Numbered from the stretch's first letter, positions 33,296 to 42,260 are shown. The stretch: 64,000 bases of DNA from Cesiribacter sp. SM1 (GCF_020178975.1 NZ_JAHXBU010000090.1:62001-126000), one strand, 5' to 3'. Program-made: numbers and translations. The notes: generated by a model from the sequence alone, not told the origin.

Positions 33296-34753
33296 ATGCT
33301 TTCAGAAGACCTAAAGAATAAATATACTGTTGTTATAGGGCTGGAGGTTCATGCCCAGTTGCTTACTGAAAGCAAAATGTTTGCCTCTGACGCGGTGGCC
33401 TATGGGGAAACACCCAATAAGAACATCAGTGTAATTACCCTGGCGCATCCGGGTACACTACCGCGCATCAACAAACGTGCGGTAGAATTTGCCATTCGCA
33501 TGGGCATAGCCTGCCGCTCCCAAATCAGCCGCTACAATATCTTCGACCGTAAAAACTACTTTTACCCCGATCTGCCCAAGGGCTACCAGTTAACTCAGGA
33601 CCGTACCCCCATTTGCAAGGGTGGAGCGGTAACAGTCAAAACATCTGAAGGGGCGCGTGCCATTGTTCTTAACCGGGTTCACCTGGAAGAAGATGCAGGA
33701 AAAAGCCTGCACCTGGCTGGCGAGGCCGATACATTGGTGGATTTTAACAGGGCAGGTACCCCGCTGATCGAGATTGTTACCGAACCTGTGATCCGGAATG
33801 CCGATGAGGCTTCATCCTTTCTTACAGAAGTACGTAAACTGGTGCGCTACCTTGATATCTGCGATGGCAATATGGAGGAAGGCTCGCTGCGCTGCGATGT
33901 GAATATTTCACTGATGCCAGCGGGTAGCACGGTTTTTGGTAAAAAGGTAGAGGTTAAAAACCTGAACTCCTTCAGCAATGTAAGACGCGCCATAGAATTT
34001 GAAACTGAGCGGCAGGCCACCATGTTGGAAAGGGGAGAGGCTGTTGCATCAGAAACACGCACATTCGATGCCAATACCGGTACCACGGCTGCCATGCGTA
34101 CCAAGGAAGAACTTAATGATTACCGCTATTTTCCGGAGCCGGATCTAAGTCCATTGATAGTATCTGAAGAATGGCTGCAGCGTATAGAAGCCCAAATGCC
34201 CAGCCTGCCGGAAGAGCTTTACCAGCGCTTTACTGCAGAATATGGCCTTTCTGATTATGATGCCCAGGTGCTGACGGACAGCAAAGGCATTGCGCTGTAC
34301 TTCCAGGAGATTTGCAGCAAGACTCAAAATTATAAGGCTGCTGCCAACTGGATGAACGGCCCCATCAAAGGTTCTATGAATGAGCGTTCTATAGAAATCG
34401 AAGATTTTCCGCTGGCACCGGAGCAGATTGCCGCGCTCATAGCGCTTGTAGATAGTGAAAAGGTGAGCTTTTCAGTTGCTTCGCAACGTATTTACCCGCT
34501 GTTGCTGCAAAACCCAAAGCTTACACCACTGGCCATTGCCGAGCGCGAAAACCTGGTGCAGGAGAGCAACCAGGATGCGCTGCTGCCTATTATTCAGGAG
34601 GTGATCACTGAAAATCCGGCAAAAGTAGCAGAATACAGAAAGGGTAGAAAAGGAATTATTGGTATGTTTATGGGTGAGGTAATGAAAAAGAGCCGTGGCA
34701 AGGCCGACCCTAAAGTGGCAAACAAGCTGCTGCAGCAGGCCCTTGAACAATAA
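33296..34753 (+). CDS. gatB: Aspartyl/glutamyl-tRNA amidotransferase subunit B
   Basis: A 485-residue GatB of normal length: kinase-like cradle domain starting VIGLEVHAQL, a middle block with YFYPDLPKGYQLTQ, and the C-terminal helical YqeY-like tail (FMGEVMKKSRGKADP). It is the subunit that phosphorylates and amidates mischarged Glu-tRNA-Gln or Asp-tRNA-Asn in the GatCAB complex, with ammonia from GatA. gatA and gatC are not in the window. It is separated from alaS by a terminator, so it has its own promoter in the 120-bp gap. Confidence 0.97.
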   Translation: MLSEDLKNKYTVVIGLEVHAQLLTESKMFASDAVAYGETPNKNISVITLAHPGTLPRINKRAVEFAIRMGIACRSQISRYNIFDRKNYFYPDLPKGYQLTQDRTPICKGGAVTVKTSEGARAIVLNRVHLEEDAGKSLHLAGEADTLVDFNRAGTPLIEIVTEPVIRNADEASSFLTEVRKLVRYLDICDGNMEEGSLRCDVNISLMPAGSTVFGKKVEVKNLNSFSNVRRAIEFETERQATMLERGEAVASETRTFDANTGTTAAMRTKEELNDYRYFPEPDLSPLIVSEEWLQRIEAQMPSLPEELYQRFTAEYGLSDYDAQVLTDSKGIALYFQEICSKTQNYKAAANWMNGPIKGSMNERSIEIEDFPLAPEQIAALIALVDSEKVSFSVASQRIYPLLLQNPKLTPLAIAERENLVQESNQDALLPIIQEVITENPAKVAEYRKGRKGIIGMFMGEVMKKSRGKADPKVANKLLQQALEQ

Positions 34754-34760
34754 GCATATA

Positions 34761-34791
34761 AGTTGCACCATTTTGTGCAGCTTTTTGTTTT
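34761..34791 (+). terminator. Terminator of gatB
   Basis: AGTTGCAC (34761-34768) pairs with GTGCAGCT (34775-34782; one G-U pair) over a six-base loop, and a T tract follows to 34791. Confidence 0.85.
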
Positions 34792-34827
34792 CATCACCAA
34801 AGGAAGAATTTAAAGAAAAACATAGGA

Positions 34828-35970
34828 ATGACACAATTGCGTCAATTAGGTGTGCTGGTACTGCTAGCCTGCGCTGCTGTAGCCTGCTCTAATAAAGGAA
34901 GTGGAAACGGAAGTGCTACTGCTGCCAGTGATGGATCGGTGCTGATTACCGGCAAAATTGAGAATGCTCCTGCCGAGGGCCATATTGTGCTGGAAGAAAT
35001 TCAGCAGAACCAGGTAGTGCCGCTAGATACTTTCCCCCTGGAGAACAAGGCTTTCAGTGAGCAGGTAAAGGTAGAAGAACCTGGTTTCTATCGCCTTAAT
35101 CTCTATAATAAGCAGTTTGTAACGCTGGTGCTCAATGATGAGAATGTGCTGGTAAATGCCGACCTGGCTGGCGTGCCCGGTTCTGCCACAGTAGAGGGTT
35201 CTACCGACACCCGTTACATGGAAGAGATCAACAAGATTGTGCAGCAGAAGCAACAGGAGGTAACAGGCCTGGAGCAGCAGTTCCTGGAAGCCCAGAACCA
35301 GGGAAACAGCGCCAGAATGGAAGAGCTTCGTTATGCGTATATGCAGACTGAAAAAGAACTGCGTGAAGATATTAAGGCGAAGCTTCGCAATATGGAAAGT
35401 TCTGTAACGGCCATCTATGGCGTTAACTATCTTAATAAGGAAGATGACTTTACCTTTCTTGATTCACTGGCCACCCGCCTGCGCCAGGATTTGCCCAATA
35501 GCCGTTACGTAAAAGATTTTGCACAGGGTGTTGAGCGTATGCGCAGCACTACCATGGGGCAGGTGGCACCAGAAATTGCTTTGCCTAACCCCCAGGGTGA
35601 AGTTAAAAAACTATCAGACTTACGCGGTAATGTGGTAATGATCGACTTTTGGGCAGCATGGTGTGGCCCCTGCCGTCGTGAAAACCCAAATGTGGTAAGG
35701 CTGTATAATAAATACCACGACAAAGGCTTTGAGATTTATGGCGTATCGCTGGATCGCAGCAAGGATGACTGGGTAAAAGCAATTGAAAAAGATGGACTTA
35801 CCTGGACGCAGGTAAGTGACCTGAACTACTTTAATTCAGAAGCTGCACAGACCTATGATATTACAGCCATACCAGCTACCGTGCTCCTGGATAAAGACGG
35901 TAAAATTATAGCCCGCAACCTTAGAGGTCAGGCCCTGGAAGATAAGCTGGCTGAAATCTTCGGAGAGTAA
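34828..35970 (+). CDS. TlpA-like thioredoxin lipoprotein with DUF4369 domain
   Basis: A 380-residue exported lipoprotein. The signal has two candidate lipid Cys, C15 (LLAC) and C20 (AVAC). An N-terminal beta-rich DUF4369-like part (about 35-120) leads through a coiled coil (about 125-190) to a thioredoxin-like domain of the TlpA/ResA type with active-site C279-G-P-C282 in FWAAWCGPC, and a cis-Pro in DITAIPATVLL. It probably keeps periplasmic or outer-membrane thiols reduced. This domain pair is common in Bacteroidota. Upstream and downstream terminators make it monocistronic. Confidence 0.92.
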   Translation: MTQLRQLGVLVLLACAAVACSNKGSGNGSATAASDGSVLITGKIENAPAEGHIVLEEIQQNQVVPLDTFPLENKAFSEQVKVEEPGFYRLNLYNKQFVTLVLNDENVLVNADLAGVPGSATVEGSTDTRYMEEINKIVQQKQQEVTGLEQQFLEAQNQGNSARMEELRYAYMQTEKELREDIKAKLRNMESSVTAIYGVNYLNKEDDFTFLDSLATRLRQDLPNSRYVKDFAQGVERMRSTTMGQVAPEIALPNPQGEVKKLSDLRGNVVMIDFWAAWCGPCRRENPNVVRLYNKYHDKGFEIYGVSLDRSKDDWVKAIEKDGLTWTQVSDLNYFNSEAAQTYDITAIPATVLLDKDGKIIARNLRGQALEDKLAEIFGE

Positions 35971-36012
35971 TTGAGAGTTTAGCCCAGAGTGTTATAAAAC
36001 AGAGTTATTCTG

Positions 36013-36055
36013 AAAGCATAGTCTTTTGCCGGGAGCAGGAGACTATGCTTTTTTT
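36013..36055 (+). terminator. Terminator of the TlpA-like lipoprotein gene
   Basis: AAAGCATAGTCT (36013-36024) pairs with AGACTATGCTTT (36040-36051) over a 15-base loop, then a T run to 36055. Confidence 0.85.
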
Positions 36056-36094
36056 ATTGTATATGTACGCTTTCGTATGAATTGACTGTGCTGT

Positions 36095-38017
36095 TTACTG
36101 CTTTGTAAAGCGTTTGCTAACGATGCCCTGGTTCGTGTTGATCCTAAGGATGTAGGTGCCGGTTGCCAGTCCTTTTGTGCTTATCTCCAGCTTTCTCCTG
36201 CCTTTGGCATTGTGCAACTTAAGCTGCCTGCCCTGCACATCAAGCAGGATCACCTCGCTGAATGTTAATTCCTGACCGGCCTCCAGTGTAATTTTTGTGT
36301 TAGTAGGGTTTGGGTATAGCTTCAGGCTTGCTTCCATTACCTCGGCCTGGCTTTCTACTACAGGTGTGGGGGAGAGCAGCCACAGTTCGGGGTCAAGTAC
36401 AACTTCTGCAACTTTAAAAGGTATTTCTGCCTCAAAATTCTGCTCCTGTTCGCTATGCTGAAAAACCTTGATCATCTCCTGGCTTCCTGTGCTGTCGCGG
36501 AACAGAACAGGCACGGGCATTTCGAAGAAGGATACTGAGGCGGGTACGGAAGAGGACTGGCTAAGTGAAAGGCTTACGTGATCGTCATTCTGCTGCCAGA
36601 TAAGCCTGTACATAGGATACCCTTCTCCATAATACCAGTCGTTAAAGAATTCAGTGAGATTTTTGCCGCTGCTGGATTCCAGATGTCTTTTTACATCTTC
36701 AGCCCTGGCAAAACCATAGGCCAGCGCCGGATCCTGCAGGTAGTTGTTGATGCCCCTGTAAAAGGCCTCGTCGCCCACCACCCAGCGTAACATGTGCAGC
36801 AGGTAAGCACCTTTGTTGTAGCTAAGCCTGCCGCTGAAGAGCTCGTCTATGCTGGTAGTATCCCGAACCCACACAGATCCGCCCGGGTATGCTGTAACAG
36901 AAAGTATTTTTGAACGCTTCCAGTTATACCAGTCTTCGGGGCTGCTGAGGTGCTCTTTGGTGAGGCCGGTCAGGTAGGTAGCAAAGCCTTCATTCACCCA
37001 GATGTCCTGCCAGCTGCCGCAGGTAACTTTGTTGCCAAACCACTGATGTGCAAGTTCATGTGCCATCAGGTCATAGTTTAAATTGACCATAAAGCTCATG
37101 GTTTGGTGCTCCATGCCGCCACTCCAGCCAAACTGTGCATGTCCGTATTTTTCATCAGCAAAAGGGTAGAGGCCAAACAGCCTGTTGAAGAGCTGCATCA
37201 TGCCAACTACATTCTTTGACTGTTGCCTAAAGCTTGCCTCCGACTCCGGATACACATAGTTAAGTACCTCAATGGCGCTGTTGTCGTAAGGAACCAGGTC
37301 TGTGAACGCAACATAGTTGGTAACAGCTACAGCAACCAGGTAGGTAGCAATAGGGTAGCGGTGGCGCCAGTGGTACACTTTGTCGCTGCCCTCTTCAGTT
37401 TCACTTACCAGCACACCATTGCTGGCAGCGCGGTTTCCAGCAGGAGTACGAACAACAATGTCTATTGAATCTATTTTATCGGTTAGCGACTGTTTGCAGG
37501 GCCACCAGTCTTTTGCCCCATAAGGTTGCGAGAGTGTCCAGATGATGGGAGCACCACTGTGAGAGCGCTGCACAAAGGAGCCGTAGCCGGTATTTGGTGG
37601 TGTGCCCTGGTAATACACGGTAACAGAATCAACTGTATTGGTAGCTACTGCGGCAGGCAGGTCTATGCGCAACAGGTCTTCTTCGGTTTGCTGAAAGGGT
37701 ATTTTTGTTGAATGGTAGAGAACAGAATCTACAATGAGTGCATTATCCAGGTTCATCCACAGCTGGTTTAGTGCAGCCCCGCCTGGCCTGAAGTGGGAGG
37801 TAATAGCCCCGCTGATGTAACGTACTGCAGGGTTGATGTTCCACTCTGCCCGCTGATAAATCATATCGTAGGTGCTGGTTTGCGCTGATGGGGTAAACGA
37901 ACGCAGGGAAGCATGAGCCCTGGCCTCCCTGGCTGCAATTGTTTCAGTAGATTGTGCATTGCCAGCAAGGTGGAGGAAAAGCAGAGAGGCAAGCAGTAGT
38001 AGAATAATAGCACGCAT
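36095..38017 (-). CDS. M1 family aminopeptidase with T9SS C-terminal sorting domain
   Basis: A 640-residue secreted peptidase. A signal peptide of about 20 residues; N-terminal beta domain; catalytic domain with GGMEH substrate-anchoring motif, then H320-E321-L-A-H324 and E343 in NEGFATY (HEXXH-X18-E zinc motif of M1). The last 75 residues form a T9SS type A sorting domain: LYPNPTNTKITLE, VILLDVQGRQL, GLATGTYILRI and basic SKRFTKQ. The protein is therefore predicted to cross the outer membrane by the T9SS and be attached outside. The left-edge PorP/PorE-like genes fit. Confidence 0.94.
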   Translation of the reverse strand: MRAIILLLLASLLFLHLAGNAQSTETIAAREARAHASLRSFTPSAQTSTYDMIYQRAEWNINPAVRYISGAITSHFRPGGAALNQLWMNLDNALIVDSVLYHSTKIPFQQTEEDLLRIDLPAAVATNTVDSVTVYYQGTPPNTGYGSFVQRSHSGAPIIWTLSQPYGAKDWWPCKQSLTDKIDSIDIVVRTPAGNRAASNGVLVSETEEGSDKVYHWRHRYPIATYLVAVAVTNYVAFTDLVPYDNSAIEVLNYVYPESEASFRQQSKNVVGMMQLFNRLFGLYPFADEKYGHAQFGWSGGMEHQTMSFMVNLNYDLMAHELAHQWFGNKVTCGSWQDIWVNEGFATYLTGLTKEHLSSPEDWYNWKRSKILSVTAYPGGSVWVRDTTSIDELFSGRLSYNKGAYLLHMLRWVVGDEAFYRGINNYLQDPALAYGFARAEDVKRHLESSSGKNLTEFFNDWYYGEGYPMYRLIWQQNDDHVSLSLSQSSSVPASVSFFEMPVPVLFRDSTGSQEMIKVFQHSEQEQNFEAEIPFKVAEVVLDPELWLLSPTPVVESQAEVMEASLKLYPNPTNTKITLEAGQELTFSEVILLDVQGRQLKLHNAKGRRKLEISTKGLATGTYILRINTNQGIVSKRFTKQ

Positions 38018-38138
38018 AATTTCAGATACCGGTAAGCTGAAGGCTTGGTTAAACCCTTAATTTCCAAACTTTGTTGAAAGAAGGTCTAGTCAGGGGCTTA
38101 GCAGAAAACGGATAGGGTTTAATTTTCTTATAAATACG

Positions 38139-38164
38139 AAAGGTGCCTGCTTGCAGACACCTTT
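38139..38164 (-). terminator. Terminator of the STAS-like gene
   Basis: AAAGGTGCCTGC and GCAGACACCTTT (38139-38150 and 38153-38164) form a stem with one mismatch and a tight loop, 10 bp past the stop on the minus strand. The T tract is short. Confidence 0.6.
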
Positions 38165-38174
38165 TGAAATTATT

Positions 38175-38561
38175 TTAAAGCTTGTTTAACCAGTCTTCTG
38201 CTTCTTCTCTGCTTGCAAAGTGCCCAATCAGCTGGGGATCGGTTCTATTAGTGAATTCTTCTACTGCTAATTTTGCAAAAAAGCTCTTGGGAAGTACAAA
38301 GGCAGCTCTTTTAAGGCCATTTTTAATTAGTTCAGGCATTACAGAAGCAGCATGTTCGGCCCCCTCTTTCGCCAGTACCGCCTGATCTGTAGTATCTGAT
38401 AGTATGGTGTTAATATCGTACTGCCTGAAGTATTCAACGCTTAGATCAATGGCTGCAACAAACTCATCAACAGTTAAATAGCCCTTCCAGGTCTGGTATA
38501 GGCGTTTCCTGCTTTTATCATAACATATATTAACATTTTGTTTGTCCAGTACCACTTGCAT
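38175..38561 (-). CDS. STAS/SpoIIAA-like protein, function unknown
   Basis: A 128-residue soluble protein with a short alpha/beta pattern: three strands and helices (ICYDKSRKRLYQTWKGYLTVDEFVAAIDL split by a turn, then INTILSDTTDQAVL, RAAFVLPKS) ending with an amphipathic helix (REEAEDWLNKL). The layout fits the SpoIIAA-like/STAS-fold family seen in many Bacteroidota, often called DUF3478-type. The phosphorylatable Ser of anti-anti-sigma factors is not in a recognisable motif, so a partner-switch role is not supported. Confidence 0.65.
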   Translation of the reverse strand: MQVVLDKQNVNICYDKSRKRLYQTWKGYLTVDEFVAAIDLSVEYFRQYDINTILSDTTDQAVLAKEGAEHAASVMPELIKNGLKRAAFVLPKSFFAKLAVEEFTNRTDPQLIGHFASREEAEDWLNKL

Positions 38562-38606
38562 GCTTAGTGCGATTATGCTTTAGGCTGCAAAATAAGCAAA
38601 ATCTAA

Positions 38607-39302
38607 TTAATTCATTCTTTTAGCAAACATGAAGCGGGTATCATAATAGCCCTCCAGCTCACTTACTTTTACCCCACCGTTAGAGGAAGAATGAATAAAT
38701 GTAACAGGTTCGCCCGGATCAGAGATCACAATACCAACGTGGCCTACGCTTCTTTCTTCCGGATTGGTGCCCGTAAAGAAGAGCACATCCCCGGGCTGCA
38801 CTTCCTCAACTGCTACTTTATTGCCCTGGATGCTTTGGGAGCGGCTGGACCGGTTTATATCGAAACCAAATTTTGAAAAAATATGGTACACATAGCCAGA
38901 GCAGTCAAAACCTTTTGGGGAGGTACCACCATAAACATAGGGTGTACCCATAAAGCTGCGGGCATAAGCGATAAGCTTTGCGGTTTTAGATTTAAGCTTA
39001 TTTGATTTTTTTTGAGCAGTGGGCTTAATATTCAGGGTAGTATCCTCTAATGGCTCACTGGCTGGTGATGCTTTTTCCAGATGTGGAAGGTCTTCATCGG
39101 TGTTTTTGGCTGGTGCAGGAGGGATATCTGCAGCCACTGTGGGGGAAGATACGAATGCATCTTCTTTTGTGGAGGGTACATCTTCTGGTCGTGTATTGAA
39201 GGCTGTAACCGTGAGGAACACCATCAAAGAGGCAAACCAGGTAAACTTTTGGCCGGCAATGTGCTTGAAGAATTGTATAATTCTTTGTTGCTGTAGATTC
39301 AT
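38607..39302 (-). CDS. NlpC/P60 peptidoglycan peptidase
   Basis: A 231-residue protein with an uncleaved or long N-terminal membrane anchor (about 15-35), a Pro/Glu-rich linker and a C-terminal NlpC/P60 domain with catalytic C134 in FDCSGYV, His in SVGHVGIVIS and a polar residue near FIHSSS. Family reaction: cleavage between D-iGlu and the diamino acid of stem peptides in the periplasm. It lies in a minus-strand group with the HolD-like and thioesterase genes, 23 bp after the former. Confidence 0.93.
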   Translation of the reverse strand: MNLQQQRIIQFFKHIAGQKFTWFASLMVFLTVTAFNTRPEDVPSTKEDAFVSSPTVAADIPPAPAKNTDEDLPHLEKASPASEPLEDTTLNIKPTAQKKSNKLKSKTAKLIAYARSFMGTPYVYGGTSPKGFDCSGYVYHIFSKFGFDINRSSRSQSIQGNKVAVEEVQPGDVLFFTGTNPEERSVGHVGIVISDPGEPVTFIHSSSNGGVKVSELEGYYDTRFMFAKRMN

Positions 39303-39325
39303 CCTTAGGCTTTTTGGTCTAAAGC

Positions 39326-39934
39326 CTAAACGAACACCTGCTTTAGTAAGTTCCAGAGCTTCTTTTTGCTGCCGGTATCGTTGCGGATGTCGGAGAGCTT
39401 ATCTGCCTGTATGAGCAGGCGGTTTTCCCAATTCCGGAGCTCATAAAGGCCATTCTGTTGTGTAAAGGTGAGCTCGGGGTGATCCACCCCAAAGATCAGT
39501 GCATGCTGCCAGGATAGCTGCCGCACATACTCCCAGTCGGCAGAAGTTTTGCAGCGGGAAACGTTAAGTGTGGCAACTTCCTTGAAGTCAAAACCTACGG
39601 CTTTTAGTACTTCAACAAGAAACAGTCCGTCGGGCCGGTCCATGAGCGGATGGGCCGGATAATCTACCAGAATTAGTACGCCCCGCCTGAGAGAGCCCCA
39701 GATCAGATCGGGCTGCGGGGCCACGGGATTTGCCTGCGTTTCTTGCCGGGGTGCAGGAACCTCAGCTGCTGCCTGGGATTGCGGCCCGGCTGCCGCATGC
39801 CTCTCCTGCAGGGCAGGGGCCTGAACATCTGTCTGTTCCTGCCTTTGCTGCGCCAGATCTGCCGGGAGCAGGTACAGCTCGTCGGTGAGCAGCAAGGGCC
39901 AGTAATTCTTGTTGTTTTCGGGCTGTAAAGGCAT
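39326..39934 (-). CDS. Hypothetical protein, possible HolD (DNA polymerase III psi) relative
   Basis: A 202-residue soluble protein. An N-terminal NYWPLLLTDELYLLP segment, a Gln/Ala/Pro-rich linker (about 30-78), then an alpha/beta domain: strand GVLILVDYP, helix with LVEVLKAVG, a loop with TLNVSR, strand ALIFGVDHPE and a last helix with KLSDIRND-SKKKLWNLL. The order, spacing and several residues (DVLRAL- and LTDLR-LW-like patterns) recall E. coli HolD, remembered not aligned. If right, it would be a clamp-loader linked subunit with a long linker insert. No other function is apparent. It is 23 bp upstream of the NlpC gene and 27 bp downstream of the thioesterase. Confidence 0.6.
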   Translation of the reverse strand: MPLQPENNKNYWPLLLTDELYLLPADLAQQRQEQTDVQAPALQERHAAAGPQSQAAAEVPAPRQETQANPVAPQPDLIWGSLRRGVLILVDYPAHPLMDRPDGLFLVEVLKAVGFDFKEVATLNVSRCKTSADWEYVRQLSWQHALIFGVDHPELTFTQQNGLYELRNWENRLLIQADKLSDIRNDTGSKKKLWNLLKQVFV

Positions 39935-39961
39935 CTTTTTGCTGCAGCTTTAGGTTAGCGC

Positions 39962-40516
39962 TTATTTCTTCTTTTCAGATTCTCCGGCAGACACATTTTC
40001 AGTAAAAAAGAGAGAGCGTAGTTCTGTTGCTTCCTGAGGCTTCATTCTTTTTGCCAGCACCAGGCGTAGCTGCCTGCGGCGCAGTGCACTTTCATAGAGT
40101 TCTTTTTCTTCGTCGGTTTCAGGAACTACCTCGGGTACATCTATTGGCCTGCCGCTCTGATCAACAGCTACAAAGGTAAAAAATGCCTGGTTAGTTTCAA
40201 CTTTACGCCCGGAGGGTATATCTTCTGCCGTAACCATAATGTGCACTTCCATAGAAGAATTAAAAGAGCGGGTTACATGCGCCTTTAAGGTTACCACATT
40301 GCCCAGCTGTATGGGATGGCCAAAGGAGATGCTATCTGCCGAGGCAGTTACCACCACACGGTTGCTGTGCTTCTGTGCCGAGATGGCAGATACTATGTCC
40401 ATCCAGTGCATCAGGCGGCCACCCATCAGGTTGTTAAGGGTATTGGTATCATTTGGCAGTACCAGCTCCGTCATGGTTACCAGCGACTCCCTGGAATATT
40501 TCTTCTTCTTACTCAT
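39962..40516 (-). CDS. Acyl-CoA thioesterase, YciA/BFIT-type hotdog
   Basis: A 184-residue hotdog protein. It has the helix signature NTLNNLMGGRLMHWMD, in which Asn and Asp are the active-site residues, then SADSISFGHPI, and LKAHVTRSFNSSMEV. A charged C-terminal helix (EKELYESALRRRQLRLVLAKR) is unlike the minimal fold. Family reaction: hydrolysis of acyl-CoA to free acid and CoA in the cytosol. It lies 53 bp after pcm and 27 bp before the HolD-like gene on the minus strand. Confidence 0.92.
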   Translation of the reverse strand: MSKKKKYSRESLVTMTELVLPNDTNTLNNLMGGRLMHWMDIVSAISAQKHSNRVVVTASADSISFGHPIQLGNVVTLKAHVTRSFNSSMEVHIMVTAEDIPSGRKVETNQAFFTFVAVDQSGRPIDVPEVVPETDEEKELYESALRRRQLRLVLAKRMKPQEATELRSLFFTENVSAGESEKKK

Positions 40517-40569
40517 AAGTTCTAAAAGTATTGGTATGGTGCTCCTGCATCAGGAGTTTTTGGCAGGTG

Positions 40570-41235
40570 TTAGGGCATGGCATCCCAGCCCTGTGCACCT
40601 CTGAGTTTCACAAAGCTAAACCCGCTGAACTCTTCTTTGCGGATTTTGGTGTCACTTTCTTTGGTGAGCCGCAGCATTTTTTGCTGCCTTTCGTCGCCAA
40701 CCGGTATTACCAGCACGCCGCCAATGCGTAACTGCTGCAGCAGCGCAGTAGGTACTGTAGGTGCGCCGGCAGTTACAATGATTTTATCGAAGGGAGCATA
40801 GGAGGGCAACCCACGGGAACCATCGCCATGTACATACACTGCACCTTTGTAGCCCATGTAGGTAAGCATGGCTTTTGCACGTTCGTGCAGTTTCTGGATG
40901 TACTCAACAGTGTATACCTTAACACCCATTTCAAGTAAAACACAGCACTGATAACCACTGCCAGTACCAATTTCCAGCACCTTATCGCCGGGCTGCAGGG
41001 CCAGCAGCTCCGTTTGAAAAGCTACGGTATAGGGCTGTGAGATCGTCTGACCCTCACCAATAGGAAAGGCTTTATCCTGGTATGCCTGTTCCAGAAAAGC
41101 TGTTTCGAAAAAGAAATGCCTGGGTATGCGCATAATGGCATCGAGCACCCTGGGATCGCGTATGCCTTTGTCGGTGAGTATTTTGGCAAGGGCCCGACGC
41201 ATGCCCTTGTGCTTGTAGCTATCTTCCTGTACCAT
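40570..41235 (-). CDS. pcm: Protein-L-isoaspartate O-methyltransferase
   Basis: A 221-residue methyltransferase. The AdoMet motif VLEIGTGSGYQCCVLLEMG is clear (motif I with the DGS-like position EIGTGSGYQ), with QTISQPYTVAFQTE upstream, and a GDGSRGLPSYAPFDKIIVTA motif II/III. It repairs isoaspartyl residues in aged proteins. I choose ATG 41235 (MVQEDSYKHKG); the frame is open to 41310 but that stretch has no family similarity and would run into the ribE promoter. First gene of a probable operon with the thioesterase, HolD-like and NlpC genes. Confidence 0.93.
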   Translation of the reverse strand: MVQEDSYKHKGMRRALAKILTDKGIRDPRVLDAIMRIPRHFFFETAFLEQAYQDKAFPIGEGQTISQPYTVAFQTELLALQPGDKVLEIGTGSGYQCCVLLEMGVKVYTVEYIQKLHERAKAMLTYMGYKGAVYVHGDGSRGLPSYAPFDKIIVTAGAPTVPTALLQQLRIGGVLVIPVGDERQQKMLRLTKESDTKIRKEEFSGFSFVKLRGAQGWDAMP

Positions 41236-41324
41236 ATTTGTGCTGCAAATATAGGGTAAAAGAAGGGTGCCTAAAAGCTTTTTAATCCCTCGATGGTACA
41301 GGGGGTACAAACTTCCGGAAGCTG

Positions 41325-41354
41325 TTGGCTGTTTAAAATTTGTACTTACATTTG
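41325..41354 (+). promoter_or_regulatory. Bacteroidota-type promoter of ribE
   Basis: TTG at 41325-41327, 19 bp spacer, then TACATTTG at 41347-41354: exact match to the -33 TTG / -7 TAnnTTTG consensus. The ATG of ribE follows 16 bp after, so the leader is very short. No riboswitch fold is visible in it. Confidence 0.75.
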
Positions 41355-41370
41355 CCTTATTTGTTATTAT

Positions 41371-41967
41371 ATGTTTACCGGAATTATTGAAGATATGGGC
41401 CGCGTAGTAGATATCAGGCCCCGGGGAACCAACCTTACTTTTGAGATCCAGAGCAGTTTAGCCCCTGAGCTTAAGGTAGATCAGAGTGTGGCCCACAATG
41501 GTGTATGTCTTACTGTAGTGGCTGTTTCTGGCGACCGTTACCAGGTTACAGCAATTGATGAAACACTAAAAAAAACTAACCTGGGAGCACTGCAGCCGGG
41601 GCAGTATGTTAACCTGGAGCGCTGTATGTCTGCCAATGGCCGCTTTGATGGTCACTTTGTGCAGGGCCATGTAGATGAAACAGGAATCTGTACAGGCAAG
41701 GAGTCGTTGAATGGGAGCTGGCTGTTTGATTTCGAGTATAGCCCGGAGAGTCAGCACCTGACGGTTGAAAAGGGCTCAATCTGCATAAACGGCACAAGTC
41801 TTACCTGCTTTAACAGCGGGCGTAACACCTTCAGGGTAGCCATTATTCCATACACCTATGAGCACACCACCTTTGGCTTTTTAGAGCCGGGCCAGCGCGT
41901 GAACCTTGAGTTTGATGTGATTGGCAAGTATCTGCAGAAAATTATGGCAAATCAAAAGCAGGGGTAA
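41371..41967 (+). CDS. ribE: Riboflavin synthase, alpha chain
   Basis: A 198-residue enzyme from ATG 41371 (MFTGIIEDMGRV), the canonical start; the frame is open upstream to 41293 but adds no family sequence. Two homologous lumazine-binding barrels: the first with SVAHNGVCLTVV (about 35-48) and GHFVQGHVDETG, the second with SICINGTSLTC. Reaction: two 6,7-dimethyl-8-ribityllumazine to riboflavin plus diaminouracil, last step of vitamin B2 synthesis. No other rib genes are nearby. Divergent from pcm. Confidence 0.97.
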   Translation: MFTGIIEDMGRVVDIRPRGTNLTFEIQSSLAPELKVDQSVAHNGVCLTVVAVSGDRYQVTAIDETLKKTNLGALQPGQYVNLERCMSANGRFDGHFVQGHVDETGICTGKESLNGSWLFDFEYSPESQHLTVEKGSICINGTSLTCFNSGRNTFRVAIIPYTYEHTTFGFLEPGQRVNLEFDVIGKYLQKIMANQKQG

Positions 41968-42260
41968 CCCAGTGCGTAGCCCGAAGATGGGTACTCCTTA
42001 ACTATCCTTTATTGCAAGTATGTGTGATTTTATTTTTGATTATGCAGGTTTTAGGCGAAGAAAGTATGCAGCGCTTACCTGTTAAGGCGGGGAAAGTATT
42101 AAAAAAAGGTTAAAATTAAGGAGTATAGGCAATTAGTAGTTTTGGGGGAGCCTGTATTTATGTCTGAAAAAATAATTTTTGATGATGTAAGAAATTTTAA
42201 AAAATTTAATTAATTTTAAGGAGTACGAAATTCAGTATCAACTATATTATTTTTTAAGTC

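Noticed and set aside
41236-41370. An FMN riboswitch before ribE
   Set aside because: The promoter lies 16 bp before the ATG and no RFN-element blocks are seen.
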